Shown here: in pieces, positions 1 to 11,737 of the stretch
Numbering within the stretch: position 1 is the first letter of the stretch
How the letters are laid out: every line of letters begins with the position of its first letter
Origin: Monocercomonoides exilis
Taxonomy: Eukaryota > Preaxostyla > Oxymonadida > Polymastigidae
Direction: 5' to 3'
DNA length: 64,000 nucleotides
Assembly: GCA_001643675.2 (NCBI GenBank)
Contig: LSRY02000045.1
Coordinates: 590,001 to 654,000, forward strand
The notes under the pieces: model-generated
Seen by the model: only the letters and a program-made list of their open reading frames with translations
Databases searched by the model: none
What the model was told of the DNA's origin: nothing
Program-made: the position numbers and the translations under genes

Positions 1-1
1 T

Positions 2-769
2 TCTGGATCTTCATGTGTTGGAACGGAAAATGGCAAAGGGGAAAGTGCTTGTGTATTTGAGTGCTCATTTACTTCGTGTTCTCTGACAAATTCTTATGGC
101 GGAGGGATGTATTGCCAAAGTGTTCCAGCAGCATTCAAGATGAGGAGCCTCCAATTTATTTCGTGCTCGGCATATTCATATGGCGGAGGATTGGATTTCA
201 GGCCATATCAATCAACAGCCCCAAGTTACAATCAATATTGCTATTTCTTCTTCTTCCACGATTGCCGTTGCAGTAATTCCACTCCATATGGCCACGATGT
301 GTATTTTGAAGATTATTACAATCACTTTTCTTCGAATAACCCGTTCTATGAATCGTATACAACGAATAGCAATGATAAGAGAGTGTGTTATGCTTATTTG
401 CAATCAAGCAGTTGGAAATATCAGGAAACACAAAAGAAGGGATGGTTGAAGGAAGGGATGAAAGATCGATATGTTGGGGTAGGTGGGAATGACGCAAACA
501 ATCTGTGTGGAATGAGTGAGGCAGCACCGTGCAAGACAGTGGGGCATGCAGTGGGGTCGAGCATGGCGCAGCTGAGCTCGACAATCACGTTGCTGGGTGG
601 AAGGCATGTGAGCGAAGGGACAACAATCAGTGTTGGGGAAAAGAAGATTTCAGTTGTTGGGAAAGGGAAAGCAGCGAATGTGATTGGGACAAGTGCGCTT
701 TCTACCTCTTCGACAACGCTGTTCAGCATATCTTCTGGTCAACTGGAGGTGGGGCATGAGACAAGTTAG
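2..769 (+). pseudogene. Truncated beta-helix surface-protein cassette (left arm of palindrome 1), 5' end outside window
   Basis: The frame is open from base 2 to the TAG at 767-769. It encodes the Cys/Gly-rich beta-helix repeats seen in the full-length gene at 35.2-46.3 kb (GGGMYC, ISCSAYSYGGG) followed by the first module boundary (GHDVYFED, then the CG...APCKTVGHA signature). It stops just after SGQLEVGH, where the full-length gene continues for about 3,000 more residues, so no membrane anchor or kinase tail is present. The sequence directly after the stop differs from the full-length gene. The patch KKISVVGKGK matches the full-length gene, whereas the opposite arm reads KKIIITGRGK like palindrome 2, a mosaic pattern. 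It could be a secreted short protein, a pseudogene or a silent donor cassette; I favour the last two. Confidence 0.75.
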
Positions 770-3166
770 AAACGGGATGGCAAGCAAAAGAAGAAGAATG
801 ATGAGAATGACGAAGAAATCTAGTTGAAGCATTTTTGCAGAAATGAAGGATTTAGTTGAGAAAAAGGAGATGAATATAAAAAATGTGGATTTGTAGATAG
901 CTTTTATTGAGTATTTTGTTGAAACGGGAATAAAGAACAAATCAGCCAACTTTTCTCCTACCACAGAAACCAGCAGTTCAATTTATCAACGTCGCTTTGC
1001 CAGGAAAAATAAATAAATAAATAAAAATTTCCTCAACTTAAAAAAGAAAAATTTTTTGTATCACTTATTTTGCAATTCACGAGACATATAGGAAAAAGCA
1101 GTTTGACTTCTTGAGAGAAACGAATATTTTTGTTATTTTTTTCCAAAGAAAAAGAAAAGAGAGTGCTAACCTGTCGAAGTGTTGTTCATGTGCATCAATG
1201 ATGTTTGGGATAAAAAATTAATTCTTTTTTTAATTGGCTTGTTTGCTTGTCTTCAGCAATTTCATAAATGTGGAAATGTTTATTGTGCAAAAATTATTAG
1301 TTGAACAAATATATTGGAACAACAAACTTATTTAGAAAAAAAAAAAATAACCATTTGACATTGTTATTTTCACTTTTTCGGATAAACTCTCAGTGTTTCT
1401 TGAATACTTTCAAATCGAAATTTTTTTACAGAAAACAAATGATTTCAAAAAAAAAAAAAATTAACTGTCGATTGAAAAATATGAATTATTTTTTTGTTTT
1501 ATAACTGTTCTTTTCTTTTCAAGATATATTTCTCACACAATCATGCTGTGCTATGTTCAAGATGAGATTATTTATTCAGCATAGTTTTATTCTTTATTTT
1601 TCCAACATATTCGTGTTGTTGGATGAAGAAGCCATGGGGATATGATTGTGACTGATTTTTGAATACAACCAGGTTTATCATTTTATTCTGACCTTTATTT
1701 ACATGGGTAATTATTTATGAAAAATCACAAAATACTTGTCATTTTTTCTTTTTGAAATGTTTTTCATTCATTTCATTTCCTTATGTTACTCATGCTTCAT
1801 AAATGAGTTTGTCACAATTTATTTTGAATCAACAACAACGAAACTTGCTTGTCAATGATTTGGGTGATCATTTTTGAAGTCATAACTTTTTTGATGATGT
1901 TATTTATTAAGATATTTCAGTTGGAAACAAAGATTTTGTTATTCTCAAAGCACTTTATCAAAATTGTTTTTGAAATTTGTTGAATTTAATTTCATACTAA
2001 ATCCACCATTGATGAATATTTTATGATAAACGTTCGAAAGAAAATGTGATTTCAAAAATAATCACCCAAATCATTGATAAGCAGGTTTCGTTGTTGTTGA
2101 TTCAAAATAAATTGTGACAAACTCATTTGTGAAGCATGTGACAAAAGGAAATGAAATGAATGAAAAACATTTCAAAAAGAAAAAATGACAAGTATTTTGT
2201 GATTTTTCATAAATAATTACCCATGTAAATAAAGGTCAGAATAAAATGATAAACCTGGTTGTATTCAAAAATCAGTCACAATCATATCCCCATGGCTTCT
2301 TCATCCAACAACACGAATATGTTGGAAAAATAAAGAATAAAACTATGCTGAATAAATAATCTCATCTTGAACATAGCACAGCATGATTGTGTGAGAAATA
2401 TATCTTGAAAAGAAAAGAACAGTTATAAAACAAAAAAATAATTCATATTTTTCAATCGACAGTTAATTTTTTTTTTTTTTGAAATCATTTGTTTTCTGTA
2501 AAAAAATTTCGATTTGAAAGTATTCAAGAAACACTGAGAGTTTATCCGAAAAAGTGAAAATAACAATGTCAAATGGTTATTTTTTTTTTTTCTAAATAAG
2601 TTTGTTGTTCCAATATATTTGTTCAACTAATAATTTTTGCACAATAAACATTTCCACATTTATTAAATTGCTGAAGACAAGCAAACAAGCCAATTAAAAA
2701 AAAGAAATAATTTTTTATCCCGAACATCATTGATGCACATGAACAACACTTCGACAGGTTAGCACTCTCTTTTCTTTTTCTTTGAGAAAAAAATAAACAA
2801 AAATATTCGTTTCTCTCCAGAAGTCAAACTGCTTTTTCCCATATGTCTCGTGAATTGCAAAATAAGTGATACAAAATTTTTTTTCTTTTTTAAGTCGAGG
2901 AAATATTTATTTATTTATTTATTTTTTTTTTCCCGGCAAAGCTACGTTGACAAATCGAACTGTTTATTTCTGTAGCGGAGGAAAAGTTGGCTGATTTGCT
3001 CTTTATTCTCTTCTCAGCAAAATACTCAATAAAAGCTATTTGCAATTCCACACTTTTTATATTCATCTCCTTTTTCTCATCTGAATCCTTTATTTCTGCA
3101 AAAATACTTCAACTACATTTCTTCGTCATTCTCATCATTCTTCTTCTTTTGCTTGCCATCCCATCT
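770..3166. other. AT-rich palindrome flanks and spacer, no convincing gene
   Basis: This contains only the 3' flanks of the two truncated cassettes and the palindrome centre. The paired 67-codon frames at 1301-1504 and 2423-2626 are the same DNA on opposite arms and are Lys/Asn/Phe-rich homopolymer translations, so I do not call them genes. No RNA gene or promoter could be supported. Confidence 0.6.
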
Positions 3167-5083
3167 CTAACCTGTCTCATGCCCCACCTCCAGTTGGCCA
3201 GATGATATGCTGAACAGCATTGTCGAAGAGGTCGAAAGAGAATTCGTCCCAATAACACTCACTGTCTTCCCTCTCCCTGTTATTATTATCTTCTTTTCCC
3301 CAACACTGATTGTTGTCCCTTCGCTCACATGCCTTCCACCCAGCAACGTGATTGTCGAGCTCAGCTGCGCCATGCTCGACCCCACTGCATGCCCCACTGT
3401 CTTGCACGGTGCTGCCTCACTCATTCCACACAGATTGTTTGCGTCATTCCCACCTACCCCAACATATCGATCTTTCATCCCTTCCTTCAACCATCCCTTC
3501 TTTTGTGTTTCCTGATATTTCCAACTGCTTGATTGCAAATAAGCATAACACACTCTCTTATCATTGCTATTCGTTGTATACGATTCATAGAACGGGTTAT
3601 TCGAAGAAAAGTGATTGTAATAATCTTCAAAATACACATCGTGGCCATATGGAGTGGAATTACTGCAACGGCAATCGTGGAAGAAGAAGAAATAGCAATA
3701 TTGATTGTAACTTGGGGCTGTTGATTGATATGGCCTGAAATCCAATCCTCCGCCATATGAATATGCCGAGCACGAAATAAATTGGAGGCTCCTCATCTTG
3801 AATGCTGCTGGAACACTTTGGCAATACATCCCTCCGCCATAAGAATTTGTCAGAGAACACGAAGTAAATGAGCACTCAAATACACAAGCACTTTCCCCTT
3901 TGCCATTTTCCGTTCCAACACATGAAGATCCAGAAACATTAAAAGATTGGAGAAATAATCCTCCTCCATCGTAACTTGCTTTGCATTTCTTAAATTCACA
4001 GCCACTGACCTTGACACACGAAGAAATCGAATAAGCATACATTCCTCCTCCGTAATCTTTTTGAGCGGTACATGCATTGAATGAGTTGTTTTCGATTTTG
4101 ATTGTATTTATTGTATGACACATAATTCCTCCCCCAGCATAATGCGCATAGCAGTCATTGAACGAACAAAACTTCACTGAAAGTGTTCCTGATGTCTTGC
4201 TATACATGTTAATCGCCCCTCCACTCGAAACTCCATCTGTATAAGATCCACTTGTCCCAGTGGTTTTTGACCCATTCCACACGCACCAAGTGAACGAATT
4301 CGTTAAATCTGTAGAAATTTGCTGTCTCGCTGGCTTCGATGGATTCCCCTCACTCCCACTGATTTCAACATTCTGAGACCGATAGCACCCGACAAACGAG
4401 GTGTTCGAGGCAGCCAATGACGATGAGGGGCTGTTGAGTGAAGGGATAATGCCCCCATCATACACATCCCACACTGACACAAATTCACATCCACTCATCA
4501 GAAACACTCTTTGGCTCGGCCCTTCAGCCAAATGTGTTGCTTTCAGTGGATTTGTGGAGATGTTGAAGAAGGTCAGCTGGGTGAGTGTCACAAGGGGTGT
4601 CAGGGGAGGTGCCAGAAACGGGGCTGAAGACACACAAAAAGATGAGAAATCTGATTCACTCACCAATACACTCCCTCCTCCTTCACTTTCTTCTTCGCTT
4701 CCTTCTCCTCTTCCTTCTCCACCTCTTCTTCCTCCTCCTCCTCGTTGTCCTCCTCTCTCTCCTCCTTCATCTCTTCCGCTTCCTCTTCCCCATCCGACTC
4801 TTCCTCTTCCTCCCCCACCTTCTCTCTCACTCCTCGTCTGCCCCATCCTCCCCTCTCCTCCAAACAGCCTCCCACACACATTTCCTCCCCTTCCAATCCC
4901 TCTCAGCGTGATGTTCCAAAACACCCCTCTGCACCCGCCCAGCTCAAACACCCCTGCCTCCTTGCCTCTCCCCATCCCCACACCACATCCTCTCACCACA
5001 ACCACACTCCCCCTCGTTCCACACACAATCCTCCCAATTTCATCTCCAATCAGCCCAATCCTTTTCAACTCAACTGAAGAGTT
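3167..5083 (-). pseudogene. Truncated beta-helix surface-protein cassette (right arm of palindrome 1)
   Basis: A single open frame of about 638 codons. From the N terminus: a segment homologous to the full-length gene (NSSVEL, then GSVVVVRGCGVGMGRGKEAG), a Gly/Arg/Glu-rich stretch, a second conserved beta-helix start (MSGCEFVSVWDVYDGG), Cys/Gly-rich repeats such as CYAHYAGGGIMC and GGGMYAYS, then GHDVYFED and the APCKTVGHA signature. It ends at SGQLEVGHETG, exactly where the left arm ends. No ATG opens the frame: a TGA (5084-5086) precedes NSSVEL, and the first in-frame ATG is MGRGKE. No signal peptide, membrane helix or kinase tail. It is probably a non-expressed cassette or 5'-decayed gene; transcription from an unseen upstream exon is possible. 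Confidence 0.75.
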
Positions 5084-5086
5084 TCA

Positions 5087-5430
5087 TAACTCCCTCACAA
5101 AAAAATATCTCATCTTCTTCCTTCTTCCAACTTTTCTTCAAATTTTCATTAAATATTCTCTTTTCATTTTTTCTTCCTTTTCATTCAAATCATCTCTTTC
5201 ATTCAAATTTCTTATAAACATATTTTTCTTTTCAATCATTTGCCAAATTCCTTCTTCTGCTGCATCATCAATTTTTCTGCTCTCTCTTTTTGCTTTTAAC
5301 AAGATTCACCCGACTCGTCTTCTAAAATCATCAAAGACCTCCTCCTCTATTCGCTTCAATTTTTGCTCCTTCTCCTTCCACCAAACGCCCTCCAATTATT
5401 ATCTCCAGATTTCTTAAAGGCGCCCAATAT
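5087..5430 (-). pseudogene. Decayed 5' extension of the palindrome 1 cassette
   Basis: Reading upstream of the cassette in the same frame, charged coding-like sequence continues (for example EEGIWQMIEKKN and NLNERDDLNEKEEKMKREY). It is interrupted by TGA codons at about 5084 and 5126, with more stops further up. A second frame near 5400 reads LEIIIGGRLVEGEGAKIE. This looks like an eroded coding 5' region rather than a promoter. No function can be assigned. Confidence 0.35.
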
Positions 5431-5679
5431 GCTTTTTCCCCATATTCCATGTTCATTCATTGGCATTGAACATTCTTGCAAAAATCCTAGTTTCATAAAA
5501 AAAAAATAAAATATATGAAAAATCGTAATAAAAAAAGGCAAACCTATTCTTTTAATGATGATCATTCTTCACTGATTTTCTTCTCCTCCTCCAAAATTTT
5601 CTCCGTTTTGCCAACAAAACCCATCTGCCCCATCTTCGTTTCCTTTCTGCCCCCAAAATCGTTTATTTACAATCCTTGG

Positions 5680-6735
5680 TCCTGCTCCCACTCAAATAAC
5701 TCAGCCAGCTCCATTCTTTTTAAAAAAACTAGCAATGAAGAATATTCCATCCGAAGAGCCCCTTTCCATCCCTTTCTTCTGCATCACCTTCTTCTTCTCC
5801 ACATTTCCCCCAAAACAGCAGCAATGCCCCTCCACCCACATCCTTCACTCCCTGTTACTTCTTTTCCCATCATCCTTCTCCTAATCAAAAAATAAATATT
5901 TCATTTCTTTGAATGTCTCTTGAGCAAAACACCCCCTCATGGTCAGCCCCTCATCTCCCTCCATCCCTGTCGCGAATCCTTCCCCACACCCACAATGCAA
6001 AGTGTTGCGCCCGATGTTCCTTCTTCCCATCTTCCTCCACCTCAGCCTCCATCCCTTGCCCTGCAAATGAGAGGCGCGCCCAAACGGTTCACAGAATAAG
6101 TTATATAAAAATATTTAAAAAAAACTCTCTCACTTTTTTTCCCCCTTCAACCCCGCTTCTCTTTCTTATAAAACATACATCAGCAAAATCTTTTCCCTTT
6201 GCTCTGCCTCATATGAACTCCTCCTTCTCTCGGTACATATAAAAATAATCCCTTTTCCATATCTCTCCATCTTTTATCTTCCACTCCAATAATAATATTC
6301 CATTCGCCACATCCATCTTCTTCCCCTCTGCTCCCCCTTCGCCTCGCCCCACCTCCTCCACATCAAAATCCTTTTCTCCAATAATTAACACAACCCCCGC
6401 TCCTTCCCAATGACAAAAATCTCAAAAATAACCCCTCCCAACCTCATCCCAATCCATCTCCCACACATCCATTTTGCCTCTTAAATCTCATAAAAACACC
6501 TCTTTCTCTCTCCTCAAAAAAAAATCTTCCTTTTATCGTTCCTTTCCCCTCCAAAACGTTGTTTCTCCACAAACACTCAAATCCTTCCTCAAGCACAATA
6601 AATCCATTCTTTTGTAATCACGTTGTCTTCATGTGCCCATTCAGCCACAGCGCATCGTGTTGTGCCCCTTTTCTGAATCCGCCCCAAATCTGTTATGGAG
6701 ACGATCAAGCCAAGCCAAATTCAACAAAAGTGGCA
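5680..6735. repeat. Diverged duplicated block, paralogue of 62350-63400
   Basis: Many short matches in the same order and orientation link this block to 62350-63400: CACTCAAATAACT near the start, CATCCCTGTCGC, AATGCAAAGT, CAAACGGTTCACA followed by AATAA and TTATATAA, CACACATCCATTTTGCCTC, and CATTCTTTTGTAATC near the end. Divergence is high, with many substitutions and small indels. Minus-strand translation keeps some similarity (GWRLRWRKMGRRNI against GWRLRRRKTGRRNI), so it may be a remnant of a duplicated minus-strand gene or a conserved 5' region. No intact frame exists in either copy. Confidence 0.65.
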
Positions 6736-8441
6736 CAACCACCCGCAGAGCGGAAGTTCCATGCACTCAAAATATGGCAGCTGGAATGGGCGAGTTTTAT
6801 GCAGCGATGAGGCAGATAGGACTGCAACTGTGTTTTTCTGAGGGAAGTGAACGCTGAATATTCTGACTGCTGGAAGGCGTGTTGGAGCACGAGCTTCCGC
6901 AGCACCACCGAAAAGAGGGGCAGTTTGTGCTTTATTTTTTGTTTGTGCTTATCAAAGAATTTTATTTTTATTTTTATTTTCATAATTGAAAAGGCGTGAT
7001 GATATTGTTCGAAATTGACAAATGACAAATTCATTCGATAAGAAAACGAACAGGTTCAAGAGACCTTGCAATTATTTGAGAAGATATTATATGGTAAAAT
7101 TTTATCGAAAACAGAGAACAATGAAGAATTGATTTTGATGAAATAGAAATTCCAGGTCGCATCAAGAATCGGAAAATGATGAAAGGAGGCATTTTCTGAG
7201 GGATATTTGGAATTGGGGAATTGGGCTGGAAAGAGGAAAACAAAGGGGATGGCAGACAGAAGGCTGAGAGAGGAGCAGGTATTTTGAGGATATGAGTGCG
7301 AAGAGCATTGTGAAGCCATTTGGAAGGAATTTGGCTGTGGCATTTTTGGCTGTGAATCGAATCGAGCATTTGGGGTCTTGGAAATCGGTTTCTGTTTGTT
7401 TTTGCTCGACTCGTGCTGCTCCAGTCAGACTTTTCACAAGGATGCCGTTTTTGTTGGACAGGATTCTGTTGGAGCGCCAGGTCTTTGCTTCTCTGGGTGC
7501 GCTTGCTATTGACAGAACAACTTTTCTTGATTCTTCTTCGGACATTTTGGTGCTCGGCTTGTCCTCAGAAAATCAGCCACTTAGACCAGTTGGACCAGTT
7601 TAACCGCTTCGCTTCGCTTCATTGGCATTTCAATCTAATCATCTTCATCGTCACCTTTTTCAACATCTTTGTCTTCTTCTTTCATCAAAAAATTATGATA
7701 GCCCTGTGCCGTGTGCCCTGTGCCCTGTGTCCTGTGCATGGGAATGGATGCTGCTGGAGCAAACCTCAGGCGCTCTTGCGATGGAATGGCAGTTGGATGC
7801 TCATTTGCGAGCGAGTGTTTCAGAGAGATTTTGTAAAATGAATTGCGCAGCCACAATTTCGTCAGTCAGCCCTACTTTTGCCGTCTCCTCCTTATCCACC
7901 TGATATGCCTTCCTTCCTTCCTTCCTTCATTCATTCATTCATTCATTCGTTGAATTGTTTGTTGAATCATTCACAAGCCACAGGGATGGATTCTGCATCG
8001 GCTGCGGTGCATCCATGAGCTGTGTCTTGGGCGCTGGCGATATCATTTTTCGCGTCTTGGCGAATGTGGTCATTTGCTGATGCTGCTGCCTTCGAATGGG
8101 GTTGTTATGCTGATTCGCTTGAACTGCTTTTGGTCTTTTTGTGGAAGGGGAGATGCAACCAGGCAATGGGCAGAGTGTTTGAGTTGCTCCCCAACTTGCT
8201 CGAATGAATGATGCTTTTGGCAGAACTTTGCTTTTCCAGCCTTTTCGGCCACGCTGCAGCACATCAGAGGAGGAAGATCCAGCCAGGCAAAAATCGTTCG
8301 CAATATATTTTTTGTTGTTTTTTATTCTATTTTCGAAACTGACAACAAACATGAGAAAGCAAAGATGAAGTGGAGAACGATGCTGATTGAGGAGCTGTCA
8401 GTTTTCTTGAGAGGCACAGAAATCTGTCAGAAATTATTGGT

Positions 8442-8472
<31 letters not shown>

Positions 8473-9300
8473 GAATATTTGTATATTTTTTGTTTGCATC
8501 CTTTTCTTGATTAGCTGTGAGAGAGCATTTTGAGGAGAGAGCAGACTTTTATTTGTTTGTTGAAGGAGAATGGGGAATGGGAGTTGGGAGAGAAAGGAGA
8601 GCGGATGAAGAAAGAAACTGGAGAAGGCAAAAGCAGAAGGGGAATAGGAGACAAAAGGAATGCCATTTGCAGCATTGCATGAGAAGTACGATCTTCTTCT
8701 TCTTCTTCTTCTTCACCTTTTTCAACTTTATTGACTTCTTCATCGATGTATTTTCCAAATTTATCATCGTCTTCATCGTCTTCATCTACTGCTTCTTCTT
8801 CTTCTTCTGCTGCTGCTGCTGTTTCTGTTCTGGAGCAGTGCGATCCTCAGATGCTGTCGAAAGCTGAGATAATAAATGAGATGAAGCTTCTAATGTGATT
8901 GGTGCGGTTGGTGCGATTGCTTGCATTTTAGCGAGGTGGGTGGAGACGAGGGAGGAGGAAAAGGAGTCGGAGTGCAATGAGGCAAGGAATGTGCTGCTGT
9001 CAGATGATGATGAGGCATGGAGGATGATTTTTTGTGGATTGGCTGGTTTTGGTGTGGATGGAATTTTGGTGGAGTATTTTGTTGTGGTGGTTGGTGGATG
9101 GAGTTTGGAGGGGTGGGCAAGAGCTGGATGAAGCATGAATGATGGGAGTGAGCGTTGTTAGCTGGCTGCGGGCGATAGAAGGAGAATGCTGGGAAAAGCA
9201 AGAGACTCAAAAGAGAAAGGAAAAGAAGAATATGGAGAGGGATTTTTCGGAGGGAGAGAAGAAAAAGGAGACTGAAGAATAAGGATGCAAAAATACAAAC
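6736..9300. other. Region of short frames, possible decayed minus-strand gene; nothing intact
   Basis: Several consecutive minus-strand frames look coding in composition, for example 7545-7162 (starting MSEEESRKVVLSIASAPREA) and 9136-8786 (Ser/Gln-rich, ending in Lys). They are in different frames and broken by stops. Imperfect short tandem repeats occur at about 7913-7950 (TTCC/ATTC) and 8450-8472 (TTTA). The most likely reading is eroded coding sequence; no domain is recognisable. I could not decide the strand with confidence. Confidence 0.3.
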
Positions 9301-9397
9301 GGTTTGCATTTATTTTATCAGATTGATTGATTTTTCCCTTCAAAAAATTAAATAATTATGTTGAAAAAAATAACATTATTCATTTCTATTTTAATGA

Positions 9398-9539
9398 TAT
9401 TTTCATATTTTCATATTTTCATATTTTCATATTTTCATATTTTCATATTTTCATATTTTCATATTTTCATATTTTCATATTTTCATATTTTCATATTTTC
9501 ATATTTTCATATTTTCATATTTTCATATTTTCATATTTT
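9398..9539 (+). repeat. ATATTTTC microsatellite (8-base unit), left arm
   Basis: About 17 perfect head-to-tail copies of ATATTTTC, or a rotation of it. Because 8 is not a multiple of 3, translation gives a false periodic FSYFHI protein, which should not be annotated. The matching array on the right arm (16548-16776) has about 28 copies, so the arms differ strongly in repeat number. Confidence 0.95.
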
Positions 9540-9816
9540 TTATATCTTGCGATATTAGAATTTCAGCATGGGCGCTCTTTAGCAAGGGGGTAACAAGGAA
9601 CTTGGAAGCGCTGGCGTTCGAGCGAATTTGGAATTATGGCAGAAGATGGCGACTGAGGGGCAATGAGCTGAATCAGCTGGGAAAGAGCTTGATAGATTCA
9701 TAAATTATATAAGGCATTGGCAGAGAAAAGGAGCTTTTACATTTTTTTTTACAAGAATTCTTTTATGAGCAGCAGAAAGAGACAAGAAAAGGGTTGCAGA
9801 ATAATTTGAGATTTTG

Positions 9817-11737
9817 ATGAAAATTGTATTGAGAGGGATGGGGCAGACGAGGAACGAGAGAGAATGTGGAGGAGGAAGAGGAAGGGGTGAAGGAGGAGAG
9901 AGAGGAGGACAACGAGGAGGTGGAGGAAGAAGAGGTGGAGAAGGAAGAGGAAGCGAAGGAAGAGAAGAAGAAAGTGAAGGAGGTGGGAGTGTATTGGTGA
10001 GTGAGTCGTACTTCTCATCTTTTTGTGTGTCTTCAGCCCCGTTTCTGGCGCCTCCCCTGACACCACTTGTGACACTCACCCGACTGGCCTTCTTCAACAT
10101 CTCCACAAATCCATCGAAAACAACACATCTGGGTGAAGGGCTGGGCCAAACATCATTTCTGATGAGTGGATGTGAATTTGTGTCAGTGTGGGATGTGTAT
10201 GATGGGGGCATTGTCCCCTCGCTGAACAGCCCCTCATCATCCTTGGCTGCCTCGAACACCTCGTTTGTCAGGTGCTATCGATCACAGAATGTTGCAGTCA
10301 GCGGGAGTGAGGGGAATCCATCGAAACCAGCGAGACAGCAGATAACAGACAATGGGGCAAATTCATTCACTTGGTGTGTGTGGAATGGGTCAAATACAAC
10401 TGGAAATCAAAATTCTGTTTCAGATGGAGTTTCGAGTGGAGGAGCTATAAACATGTATGGTTTGTCATCAGGAACACTTTCAGTGAAATTTTGTTCTTTC
10501 AACAACTGCTATGCAAACTATGCTGGGGGAGGTATTTTTGCTATTCAATCAATTCAGTCAAGATTGAGAACAACTCATTCAATGCTTGTACAGCAAAAAA
10601 TTGCTACGGAGGGGGATGTATGCTTATTCGATTTCAACATGTGTCAGGATCAGTGGGTGCGAGTTCCAGAACTGTAAGGCATATAGTAATGGAGGAGGAC
10701 TTTTTCTTAATTCTTTTAATGTTTCTGGATCTTCATGTATTGGAACAGAAAATGGGAAAGGCGAGAGCGCTTGTGTGTTTGAGTGCTTATTCACTTCGTG
10801 CTCACTGACAGATAGATTTGGCGGAGGGATGTATTGCGATAATGTCCCTTCTGCAATCAAAATGAGGAGCCTCCAGTTCATTTCGTGCTCAGCGGTGTCG
10901 TATGGCGGAGGATTGTATTTCAGGACATATCAATCAACAGCCCCAAGCAACAATCATTATTGCTATTTCTTCTTCTTCCACGATTGCAGTTGCAACGCTT
11001 CCACTCCATATGGCCACGATGTGTATTTTGAAGATCGATACAATCTTTTTTCATCGAACAATCCTTTTTATGAATCGTACACAACGAATAGCAATGATAC
11101 AAGAGTGTGCCTCCAATATTATAATGGAAGCAGTTGGGTGCCTCAACATACAGAAAAGAAGGGATGGTTGAAGGAGGGGATGAAAGATCGGTACGTTGGG
11201 GTGAGTGGAGATGACGCAAACAATCTGTGTGGGATGAGCGAGTCAGCACCGTGCAAGACAGTGGGGCATGCAGTGGGGTCGAGCATGGCGCAGCTGAGCT
11301 CGACAATCACGTTGCTGGGTGGGAAGCATGTGAGTGAAGAGAAGACGATCAGTGTTGGGGAAAAGAAGATAATAATAACAGGGAGAGGGAAGGCAGTGAG
11401 TGTGATTGGGACGAATTCTCTCTCTTCGTTTTCTCCAACGCTGTTTAGCATATCTTCTGGCCAACTGGAGGTGGGGCATGTGGGGATCGATCACAACTCG
11501 ATGAGAAGCTCATCGCCGAGTGTGTTTGTGGTGTCACTGGGGAGCGGGACACTTTCGCTGGAGGATGTGGTGATCAACTCTTCGACGCCAGGAGGGAGTG
11601 GAATGACGAAGTGTGTGTTTGAAGTGGCACTGAGGCAGTTGAAGACGATTGATGTGGAGATTGAAAACATGAAAATATCACAGCCTCTTTTCGCTGAACC
11701 ATCACAAACAGGATTGGCATTGGGAGAAAATTATTAA
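9817..11737 (+). pseudogene. Truncated surface-protein cassette, left arm of palindrome 2, with two frameshifts
   Basis: Same cassette as 14346-16268 on the other arm. It starts at ATG 9817 (MKIVLRGMGQTRNE), then a Gly/Arg/Glu-rich stretch, MSGCEFVSVWDVYDGG and beta-helix repeats. It differs by one missing T in a T run (10535-10539) and one missing G in a G run (10611-10615), which split the frame into 9817-10677 and a second open stretch ending at 11737. Both differences are homopolymer lengths, so either genuine inactivation or long-read sequencing error can explain them. Sequence upstream of 9817 in the same frame is coding-like but has several stops, suggesting a decayed 5' end. There is no signal peptide, anchor or kinase tail. 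Confidence 0.75.

Larger units (their letters stand above)
1..3935. repeat. Inverted repeat (palindrome 1), left arm cut by window edge
   Basis: Bases 1 to about 1885 reappear as the reverse complement of about 2052 to 3935; paired coordinates sum to about 3927-3936. The arms include a surface-protein 3' end and about 1.1 kb of AT-rich flank, separated by a spacer of about 165 bases. They are not identical: single-base and short differences occur throughout, so this is not a simple copy of one read. The right arm continues into a longer gene copy, so the left arm probably continues beyond the window. The spacer edges carry facing GGGTGATNATTTTTGA motifs, which also occur near 12443, 53729 and 55004; a small inverted-repeat element may sit at the palindrome centre. 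Confidence 0.9.

Noticed and set aside
1301-2626. A 67-codon frame occurring identically on both arms of palindrome 1
   Set aside because: Lys/Asn/Phe-rich translation of homopolymers; conserved only because the DNA is duplicated.
4401-5417. 338-codon plus-strand Pro/Ser-rich frame, and similar frames at 15826-16380, 9705-10259 and 35625-36092
   Set aside because: They are exact antisense of the Gly/Arg/Glu-rich part of the surface cassettes and recur wherever a cassette occurs; composition follows the complementary strand.
9327-9593. Periodic FSYFHI protein, and its counterpart at 16492-16815
   Set aside because: Translation of an 8-base microsatellite.
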